Source: an uncultured Erysipelotrichaceae bacterium
GTDB taxonomy: Bacteria; Bacillota_I; Bacilli_A; Erysipelotrichales; Erysipelotrichaceae
Assembly (NCBI GenBank): GCA_947385085.1
Contig: CANDJN010000036.1
Span: forward strand, 1 to 19,797
Direction: 5' to 3'
DNA length: 19,797 bases
Positions 6,714 through 13,296 of this stretch are shown piece after piece (position 1 is the stretch's first letter; each line of letters begins with the position of its first letter). Both the position numbers and the translations under genes were made by a program. Below the pieces are notes generated by a model. That model was given only the letters and a program-made list of their open reading frames with translations. It searched no databases and was not told the origin of the DNA.

Positions 6714-8591
6714 ATGAAAATAAAAAAATTGATGATGTTATTTCTTGTATCCTGTTTGGGCATGAATACATTGATTGCGGTTAATGCGAGCGATGAAGAA
6801 GATTATCAATCGGATATTCACGATGATTCTCTAAACAGTGATGGAGAATATTACGAATATCCAGCAATGGACGTCAATGGGAAAATCACGATGATAAAAG
6901 TGCCGGAAGTGGATCCAGATGCTATTGAACAAGAGAAGGCAGAAAATGCCGATTCTTTTGATGTGGTTCTTTCGATAGGCAATGAGGAACATACCATCGC
7001 AACATATGATAAATTGGAAGATGCGGAGGCTGCCGCAGGCTCACGCAGAAAAATGCGGCGGGCGGGAACTGCCAAAGTCGTAGCCAATTCGGATTATTCT
7101 AATTTAAAATATGGAGTGGTAGACTTTCATACAAAGCCGTCAAATACCAATACCCTATATACGGAAACATCAACCGGATACAGTGGTTATATTAATGGCT
7201 CTTATGGTGGAGATGCGGCATTTTTAGGCTATTGTTCTACCGATAAAAGCAAGATTAAATTTAGAATGGCAGGAGTAGAGGGCTGCGTCAGCGCCAGTGA
7301 TGTTATTGTTCGTGACGCAGATGGTGCTTATGTCAGCTTTTATCGTGTAGAAAACGGCAAGCTTTATCATTATATTCATACCGATGTGACTTCATCATAT
7401 TATCCCTCTGTGATTAATGTTGGCATAAAACAGTCATATATGAGTAACAATATGGTATACTTTAGTTATGATGGACATTATTTTTATACAACCTATGAGA
7501 AAATGATTGATGATTATAAAAATAACACCTATGCCCATTCGATCAATCCCAATCAGCCATATTACAACTATTTCCAGTTTCTGTCGCACCGCAGTAAAAC
7601 GAATTTTACAGCGCAGCAGTTGGATGCTTATACAAAAACGATGATTGATTTTGACAGTAAAATGCTAAATCTGGGTTCGGCATTCATCACCAATCAGAAT
7701 AAGTATGGTGCCAATGCGCTGTTGATGTATGGTGTAGCGGCAAATGAATCTTATTGGGGTACCAGCAATATTGCGATGAATAAGAACAATATCTTTGGTC
7801 ACAATGCGACAGATTTTAATCCCGGTGCCAATGCGAATAAGTACAATTCGCCGGCCGAGAGTGTGGAACATCACGCGAAGGATTTTATTTCTGATGGATA
7901 TTTGGATCCGAAAGATTACAGCGGACGTTATTTTGGTGCTCATTTGGGTGATAAGGGAAGCGGTATGAATGTGAAGTATGCTTCCGATCCTTACTGGGGT
8001 GAGAAAGCCGCAGCAGTTGCCAATGCCGTATCACAGAAAAACAGCAATAAGGATTTCGGTGCTTATAAAATCGGTATGGTTGAGAAGATGACAAACTTGC
8101 AGATTCGCAAGGATGCCAATACTTCTTCAACGGCATTGTATACAACGAAGAATATCGGTAATTTTCCGGTGTTAATTAAAGCCTCAGCGACGGGACAAAG
8201 CATTGACGGTAACAATGTATGGTATAAGATTCAAAGCGATCCGACATTGAACAGTAATCGAACAGCGACAACACAGGGAACATACACTTATGATTTCAAT
8301 AAGATGTATGCGTATGTGTCCTCACAGTATGTGGACTTGGTGCAGTATACCAATACGAATAACAATGTTCCAAGCGATCCGCCTACTTCCACGGTGAAAA
8401 AAGGTGATCCTAGCGGTGATGGCAAGATTACTTCCATGGATTATGTCTTAGTAAAAAACCATATTTTAAAGGTAAAGCAGTTATCTGGTGATGCCGCTAA
8501 AGCAGCTGATGTCAACGGAGATGGTAAGATTACCTCCATGGACTATGTGATGATTAAAAATCATATTTTAGGAATTGCGACGATTAAATAA
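6714..8591 (+). CDS. Secreted glucosaminidase with SH3-like region and C-terminal dockerin
   Basis: This is a predicted extracellular peptidoglycan hydrolase of 625 residues from ATG 6714, chosen for its ribosome site and signal peptide. The signal peptide is about 1-26 (KIKK, hydrophobic core, cleavage near VNAS). An acidic linker and a region with two cysteines (C173, C191) precede a glucosaminidase domain at about 280-440. That domain has AANESYWGTSNIA (342-354) with probable catalytic E345, followed by NNIFGHNA (358-365). An SH3-type wall-binding region is about 455-545. A proline/threonine linker leads to a type I dockerin at 563-622, with two calcium loops DPSGDGKITSMD and DVNGDGKITSMD. 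Such hydrolases cleave after N-acetylglucosamine in wall glycan. The gene shares a transcript with the membrane protein 32 bases downstream. The exact glycoside hydrolase family is inferred from motif style. Confidence 0.85.
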   Translation: MKIKKLMMLFLVSCLGMNTLIAVNASDEEDYQSDIHDDSLNSDGEYYEYPAMDVNGKITMIKVPEVDPDAIEQEKAENADSFDVVLSIGNEEHTIATYDKLEDAEAAAGSRRKMRRAGTAKVVANSDYSNLKYGVVDFHTKPSNTNTLYTETSTGYSGYINGSYGGDAAFLGYCSTDKSKIKFRMAGVEGCVSASDVIVRDADGAYVSFYRVENGKLYHYIHTDVTSSYYPSVINVGIKQSYMSNNMVYFSYDGHYFYTTYEKMIDDYKNNTYAHSINPNQPYYNYFQFLSHRSKTNFTAQQLDAYTKTMIDFDSKMLNLGSAFITNQNKYGANALLMYGVAANESYWGTSNIAMNKNNIFGHNATDFNPGANANKYNSPAESVEHHAKDFISDGYLDPKDYSGRYFGAHLGDKGSGMNVKYASDPYWGEKAAAVANAVSQKNSNKDFGAYKIGMVEKMTNLQIRKDANTSSTALYTTKNIGNFPVLIKASATGQSIDGNNVWYKIQSDPTLNSNRTATTQGTYTYDFNKMYAYVSSQYVDLVQYTNTNNNVPSDPPTSTVKKGDPSGDGKITSMDYVLVKNHILKVKQLSGDAAKAADVNGDGKITSMDYVMIKNHILGIATIK

Positions 8592-8623
8592 AAATGGTAT
8601 CGAAACAACGTAAGGAGATGCTT

Positions 8624-10180
8624 ATGCGTAAATATTTGACTAGGGTGGTTTTATCTCTGGCATTGTTATGCTCGCTGCTCATGCCGGTATATACGTTTGC
8701 AGAGGCTCCGGGCGCGCGTTTTACCGCAACGGCGTCATGTGGTAATCTGGAGGGCAGCGTCACTGCCGAAAGCAGCAATGCGACGATTATCAGCGCAGAT
8801 AACTGGTGTGATCGTGGCAAGACATTGAGTGCCACGGCACAGGCAGGCAGCGTAGGTACGGCTTCTGTTTATTTTGTGACTGTCGATGTGACGGATGTTT
8901 CCGATCCCAACAAACCCAAACCGGTCAATCGCGGTGTGAATCTGGGCGGCAAAAGTGTTCAGGTTACCAATCCCAGTACGCAAAGACCTACGACCGGCGG
9001 GAATAGCAGTAATAGCGGTAGCACCGGTAATGGCAATAGTGGCGGTAATCAAGGCACATATCAGCCACCGCAGGTGACAAACCAAGAGGATCCGGTGGAG
9101 AGCAAATCAGACAATGCCAATCTATCCTCATTAACCATTTCCAAGGGAACATTATCGCCTGAATTCACTCCGGATAAAACCAATTACAGTGTATCGTTAG
9201 AGAAAGAGGAAACCAGTGTGCGTGTCGAAGCCAAGGCCGAGGACAGCAAGGCAAGCGTCAAAGGAACAGGCGATATTACTTTAGATCCGGGTGACAATGA
9301 AATCATCATCAGCGTAACGGCGGAAGATGGTACGGTGAAAAAGTACGTCATAAAGGCAATGGTGGATGAATCACCGGATGTGTTTGTGAACTATAATGGT
9401 AAGAAACTGGGTGTTGTCAAAAATTTGGATAATGCCGTGATACCAAATACTTTTGAAAAAACTATGATTTCTTTGGAAGGTAAAAATGTGGAAGCTTGGC
9501 ACAGTAATCTGTCCAATTTAACGATCATTTATATGATTGATGAAAACAACGAAAAGAACTTTTACTTGTATGATGAGAGTACGAAAATGATCAGTTCCAT
9601 TTACAAGCCGATCGCTTTATTGGGACGCAATGTTGCCGTGATTGATATTCCCAGTGAATTACAAACAAGAGCGGGGATGAAATACGGCGAGGTTGAGGTC
9701 GATAATATCAAGTTAATGGGCTGGACGTTTGATGAGCCCGCCTTTGCAAACTATGTGCTGTTATATCTCATGGATGATAAAGGCAAAATGCAGTATTACT
9801 TGTATGAGAAAAGCGAGAATACATTGCAGCTCTATAGCCAACAGGCTGCGGTTACGCAAGCGCAGTATGAACAAGTATCTAATGATTTGCAGTCACGGAT
9901 GATCATGATCATGGCTTTAGCGGCTATCAACGTTGTGACATTGTTGATATTGCTGGTTGTGGTGTTTAAACAGCGCAAGCTGAAAAAGCTGATGAAACGC
10001 AAAGTTAAGGTAATCAAAGAGCCGGAGGTATCACAGCCAAGTTCAACACCGGAAGAAGATGACGTACCCTTTGATGCTTGGAAGTATGAAGCAGAACAGG
10101 AAAAGCATACCATTCATATGAACCCATATAAAGAGGAACAGCATTTGTTTGAAAAGCATGACGATATTTTAGACGAGTAA
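8624..10180 (+). CDS. Membrane-anchored surface protein with cadherin-like beta-sandwich domain
   Basis: The 518 residues start at ATG 8624, which is correctly spaced from AAGGAG (8612-8617); an upstream in-frame ATG at 8594 is unlikely. A signal peptide is about 1-28. An Ig-like N-terminal domain (about 30-115, with C39 and C62) is followed by a Gly/Ser/Asn-rich linker (120-150). A cadherin-like beta-sandwich (about 166-246) has LSSLTISKGTLSPEFTPDKT and ends in the typical AEDGTVKKYVI. Two copies of an unnamed module cover about 253-405. A transmembrane helix at about 426-448 leads to a basic stop-transfer cluster (KLKKLMKRK) and an acidic 55-residue cytoplasmic tail. Function is unknown. 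Its partner is the dockerin glucosaminidase just upstream, and ftsA follows after a terminator. It could anchor or position wall hydrolases. Confidence 0.8.
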   Translation: MRKYLTRVVLSLALLCSLLMPVYTFAEAPGARFTATASCGNLEGSVTAESSNATIISADNWCDRGKTLSATAQAGSVGTASVYFVTVDVTDVSDPNKPKPVNRGVNLGGKSVQVTNPSTQRPTTGGNSSNSGSTGNGNSGGNQGTYQPPQVTNQEDPVESKSDNANLSSLTISKGTLSPEFTPDKTNYSVSLEKEETSVRVEAKAEDSKASVKGTGDITLDPGDNEIIISVTAEDGTVKKYVIKAMVDESPDVFVNYNGKKLGVVKNLDNAVIPNTFEKTMISLEGKNVEAWHSNLSNLTIIYMIDENNEKNFYLYDESTKMISSIYKPIALLGRNVAVIDIPSELQTRAGMKYGEVEVDNIKLMGWTFDEPAFANYVLLYLMDDKGKMQYYLYEKSENTLQLYSQQAAVTQAQYEQVSNDLQSRMIMIMALAAINVVTLLILLVVVFKQRKLKKLMKRKVKVIKEPEVSQPSSTPEEDDVPFDAWKYEAEQEKHTIHMNPYKEEQHLFEKHDDILDE

Positions 10181-10205
10181 TCATGACGGAAATGATTACT
10201 CGTTT
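10173..10205 (+). terminator. Probable terminator after the cadherin-like gene
   Basis: A perfect 12-bp stem, ACGAGTAATCAT (10173-10184) and ATGATTACTCGT (10192-10203), has a 7-base loop. The T tail (TTTCCTGTT) is weak, so termination may be partial. The stop codon 10178-10180 is inside the stem. Confidence 0.65.
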
Positions 10206-10298
10206 CCTGTTATATGGTGATTCTAATTCTAACATGACAAGAAAAATCCGAAAAAAAAGTCTTCTTTTCCGAATTAGGTGTTTTTAAAGTCTGCGAAT

Positions 10299-10309
10299 TA
10301 TGGTATGAT
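10299..10309 (+). promoter_or_regulatory. Extended -10 promoter of the ftsA-ftsZ operon
   Basis: TATGG (10299-10303) directly precedes TATGAT (10304-10309), matching the extended -10 form and closely resembling the rlmN promoter. The best -35, at 10281-10286 (TTTTTA), is poor. The predicted transcript start near 10316 leaves about 30 bases before the ATG, including AAGGGGGT at 10332-10339. Confidence 0.6.
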
Positions 10310-10346
10310 ATTATAGAATGAAAAAGAGTGTAAGGGGGTCGACCTT

Positions 10347-11600
10347 ATGGAGCGCAAACAAATATTTGCCGCATTGGAATTAGCAGATCATGAAGTACGA
10401 CTTGTGATTGGTGAATTCCATGAAACTAGGTTTAATATTTTGCGTGTAGAACGAGTAAGGACATCCGGCATTGTCAATAAATCCATTATAGAAGAACAAA
10501 ATGTGGTAAATGCGGTGATGAAGGCAGTAAACAACGCATCCAAAGCGCTAGGCTTTCGGATTGAACGGGTTTTGCTGGCGATTCCCTGTATTGATGTCAC
10601 ACGGTTTAATAAACGAGTGAATGTGTTTATTGAGGATGGCAGTAAGCGGGTACGTATGTCCCATATTCAAAGCGGAATCAATGAAGCGATTACTTATAAG
10701 CCGGATGATGATCTGGAATTGGTCAATCTTGGCTGTATCAAATATGTAACCAACGGTATCACTTCACGGAAAATGCCGCTGAATGAAATATGTGATGTGC
10801 TGACGATGCGCATTGACTTGTTATATGCCAATAAAGATATTGTTTATTCGTACGCACGCTGTGTAGAAAAAGCTGGTTTGGAGATTATCGATATTTGCCT
10901 TGATGCCTATGCAATTGCGGAGGAAGCGGCAATCTTTGAACAGACCGTGGATAAATATGTGATATTAGTTAATCTGGAGCGACAAAATACAACACTTTCT
11001 TTATTCACGCATGGTAAACTGGTAAACTGTGAAGTACTGGACGGCGGATACGGTGACTGGATTGCGCCGTTGAAGGATCGATACCATCTTCCCTTGGATG
11101 TCGGCTTTCGCTTAATACAGAATACATGTGCATTGGATGAAAAGGAAGTGGGCGATTCTGTCGTATATATTTGGTCAGAAGCAGGAGAATCGCGGCAGAT
11201 TACCGAGCGTGATGTTTATCAATGCGTGATCGGACCAATTCATGAATGGCTGGATATGGTGAATGAAACCTGTAAGCCAATTATTGAAAGCGGGAATGTA
11301 CGCTACATATTGAGTGGTGAAGGTATGGAGATTCAGGAACTGGAAAGCTTAGCAAAGGAATTGAATGCGCCGATGCAAATCTATGTTCCACAAACCATCG
11401 GTGCCCGCGATTGTGGCTTGGTGACATGTTTAGGCTTATTTTATGCATGGCGTTCTCAACAGGCGCTGCGCAAGGATGAGCGAACGAGCTGCGATCAGCG
11501 TGATGTGGAAAAAATCGTGGAAAGTGTCAATAAGCGCTCTAACGATGATGAAGGCGGCTTCACTAAGAAATTAAAGAGTATGTTGCTGAGCGACAGATAA
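10347..11600 (+). CDS. ftsA: Divergent FtsA-like cell-division protein
   Basis: The 417 residues have the FtsA layout and sit directly before ftsZ. A subdomain 1C-like stretch is at about 100-190 (IQSGINEAI, then DLLYANKDIVYSYARCVEKAG). A C-terminal amphipathic helix, FTKKLKSMLL (405-414), resembles the membrane-targeting sequence. FtsA tethers FtsZ filaments to the membrane. The ATP-site motifs of the actin fold are badly changed: phosphate 1 reads ALELADHEV (9-17) where DIGT is expected, phosphate 2 reads LVNLERQNTT (207-216) where DxGGGTT is expected, and the adenosine motif reads ILSGEGME (321-328). The protein may therefore not bind ATP normally. The ribosome site is strong. Identity rests on fold pattern and position. 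Confidence 0.75.
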   Translation: MERKQIFAALELADHEVRLVIGEFHETRFNILRVERVRTSGIVNKSIIEEQNVVNAVMKAVNNASKALGFRIERVLLAIPCIDVTRFNKRVNVFIEDGSKRVRMSHIQSGINEAITYKPDDDLELVNLGCIKYVTNGITSRKMPLNEICDVLTMRIDLLYANKDIVYSYARCVEKAGLEIIDICLDAYAIAEEAAIFEQTVDKYVILVNLERQNTTLSLFTHGKLVNCEVLDGGYGDWIAPLKDRYHLPLDVGFRLIQNTCALDEKEVGDSVVYIWSEAGESRQITERDVYQCVIGPIHEWLDMVNETCKPIIESGNVRYILSGEGMEIQELESLAKELNAPMQIYVPQTIGARDCGLVTCLGLFYAWRSQQALRKDERTSCDQRDVEKIVESVNKRSNDDEGGFTKKLKSMLLSDR

Positions 11601-11625
11601 ATAAGAGAGCGAGGAAAGAGCAAAG

Positions 11626-12741
11626 ATGAGTGATTTACAATTTGAACAGGTGGCTAAAATCAAGGTATTCGGAATCGGCGGCGGTGGCTGTAATGCTGTG
11701 AACCGCATGGTATCCGAAGGCGTTAAGGGCGTAGAATTCTACGTAGCGAATACCGATCTTCAAGTATTAAATCAATCTCCCGTTGAGAATAAAATCATCT
11801 TGGGAAGAGAAATTACCAAAGGCTTGGGCGCCGGGGCAGATCCGGAAGTAGGACGTCGTGCGGCACAGGAAAACGAAAATGAGATTCGGGAAGCGATCAA
11901 GGGCAGTGATATGGTGTTCATCACCGCTGGCTTGGGCGGTGGAACCGGAACCGGTGCAGCTCCGTTGTTTGCGAAAATTGCCAAGGAGGAAGGAGCGTTA
12001 ACGGTTGCGATTGTAACCAAGCCGTTTACCTTTGAAGGAAAGAAACGTTTATTATCGGCAGAAAGCGGTCTGGCTGAATTGCGTGAATACGTGGATTCCA
12101 TGATCATTGTTTCCAATAACAACTTGATAGAAGTCATTGGCAGAAAGCCGCTGGTAGAAGCGTTCCAGGCTGCGGATAACGTATTGCGTCAAGGCGTTCA
12201 AACGATTACCGATCTGATTGCGGTACCGGCACTCATCAACCTGGATTTTGCAGATGTTAAGACCATTATGGAAAATCAGGGCAGCGCCTTGATCGGTATT
12301 GGTATGGCAGAGGGCGAAGACAAAGCACGGGCTGCCGCAGAAAAAGCAATTCAATCGCCGCTATTGGAAGCGCAGATTACCGGTGCGCGCAATGCCATTG
12401 TCAATATTACCGGCGGAGAGAGCATCACTTTATTTGACGCTGAGGATGCGATGGCATTGGTTCGTGAGGCAGCCGGAAACGACATTGATGCGATTTTCGG
12501 TGTTGCGATCAATGAAAAGCTTGGAGATTCCATCATTGTGACAGTCATTGCGACCGGCTTTGATCAGCCCAAGGAGAATATCATCAAGGCAGTGCCGAAA
12601 GCAGCGAATACCGCCAGCTTTGCCCAGCCGCAGCCCAAACAACCGGTAACGGTTGGCGCAAATGAAACGCCAAGCTTTCAGGAAACCATCGTGGAAGTAG
12701 AGGAAGACGAGGGAAGCATTCCACGATTCTTTAAGCGCTGA
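11626..12741 (+). CDS. ftsZ: Cell-division GTPase FtsZ
   Basis: This tubulin homologue polymerises at midcell to form the Z ring. The 371 residues show GIGGGGCNAVNRM (16-28), the tubulin signature GGGTGTGAA (104-112), TKPFTFEG (131-138), ADNVLRQGVQTITDLI (183-198) and the T7 loop NLDFADVK (205-212) with D207 and D210. A variable linker at about 318-360 ends in the conserved C-terminal peptide SIPRFFKR, the docking site for FtsA and similar anchors. It lies 25 bases after ftsA with ribosome site GAGGAAAG, so the two are cotranscribed. Confidence 0.98.
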   Translation: MSDLQFEQVAKIKVFGIGGGGCNAVNRMVSEGVKGVEFYVANTDLQVLNQSPVENKIILGREITKGLGAGADPEVGRRAAQENENEIREAIKGSDMVFITAGLGGGTGTGAAPLFAKIAKEEGALTVAIVTKPFTFEGKKRLLSAESGLAELREYVDSMIIVSNNNLIEVIGRKPLVEAFQAADNVLRQGVQTITDLIAVPALINLDFADVKTIMENQGSALIGIGMAEGEDKARAAAEKAIQSPLLEAQITGARNAIVNITGGESITLFDAEDAMALVREAAGNDIDAIFGVAINEKLGDSIIVTVIATGFDQPKENIIKAVPKAANTASFAQPQPKQPVTVGANETPSFQETIVEVEEDEGSIPRFFKR

Positions 12742-12743
12742 TA

Positions 12744-13196
12744 ATGAAATTTTTATACATCGGTGATACGTATCTTCGCTCATTGCCCTTTTTGGATACA
12801 ATGAAAAATCGATTGTTTGCCTTTGCTCAAAAAGAAGGGATAACCCATATTTACATCAGTGGTAAGGATACGAGTAAAAAATATGTAAAAGCATTTGCCG
12901 ATCAATGTGAACAGGCGAAAATCACAATGATTCAAAGCCCTGCCATGGTACCTTGGGGTGATGAAGAGGCAATGATAAGCGATGTCTGTTTACATACGCC
13001 GGATGGACATCTCTTTATGCCGGAATATGGCTGCGCTCTTTATGGGAACAGTGAGATTATGCGATTACAGCGCGTTTATTTCCAGATGTTTTTGATGCAT
13101 GATTATAAAAGCAATGCGGATTCTTTAGAAGATGAATTGAGTGAGCTGTTGCATGATATTATGCATCTGCATAAAAAAACCAATCATTACAATTAG
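12744..13196 (+). CDS. Unrecognised 150-residue protein downstream of ftsZ
   Basis: I do not recognise the family. The protein has no signal peptide or membrane segment. The first half looks like an alternating alpha/beta domain (KFLYIGDTYL, then ITHIYISGKDTSKKYV, then KITMIQSPAMVPWGDEEA). The C-terminal third is mostly helical and acidic to basic (DSLEDELSELLHDIMHLHKK). It begins two bases after the ftsZ stop with no Shine-Dalgarno sequence, so translation is probably coupled to ftsZ, and a terminator follows at once. Cotranscription suggests a division-linked role, but that is inference. The short intergenic gap and long frame on the operon strand support a real gene. Confidence 0.75.
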   Translation: MKFLYIGDTYLRSLPFLDTMKNRLFAFAQKEGITHIYISGKDTSKKYVKAFADQCEQAKITMIQSPAMVPWGDEEAMISDVCLHTPDGHLFMPEYGCALYGNSEIMRLQRVYFQMFLMHDYKSNADSLEDELSELLHDIMHLHKKTNHYN

Positions 13197-13220
13197 ACAC
13201 ATGAGCAATCATGTGTTTTT
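13197..13220 (+). terminator. Intrinsic terminator of the ftsA-ftsZ operon
   Basis: ACACATGA (13197-13204), the GNRA-type tetraloop GCAA and TCATGTGT (13209-13216) form a perfect 8-bp stem followed by TTTT. It starts on the base after the stop codon. Confidence 0.88.
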
Positions 13221-13231
13221 CTTGTGTGCTT

Positions 13232-13260
13232 TTGTCGAAATGATCATAGAAGGATAAAAT
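13232..13260 (+). promoter_or_regulatory. Promoter of the Ca2+-ATPase gene
   Basis: TTGTCG (13232-13237), a 17-base spacer and TAAAAT (13255-13260). It sits between the ftsZ operon terminator and the ATPase ribosome site AAGGAGG (13281-13287). Confidence 0.65.
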
Positions 13261-13296
13261 GCCTCATACGGTGTTGATGTAAGGAGGCAGAGTAAG

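Noticed and set aside
10241..10270. A-rich/T-rich inverted repeat (AAAAG/CTTTT) before the ftsA promoter
   Set aside because: The stem is only five weak pairs in low-complexity DNA, which is not enough to call a terminator or site.
11772..12137. 121-codon reverse frame inside ftsZ
   Set aside because: It is antisense to a highly conserved gene, lacks a ribosome site and arises from the codon bias of ftsZ.
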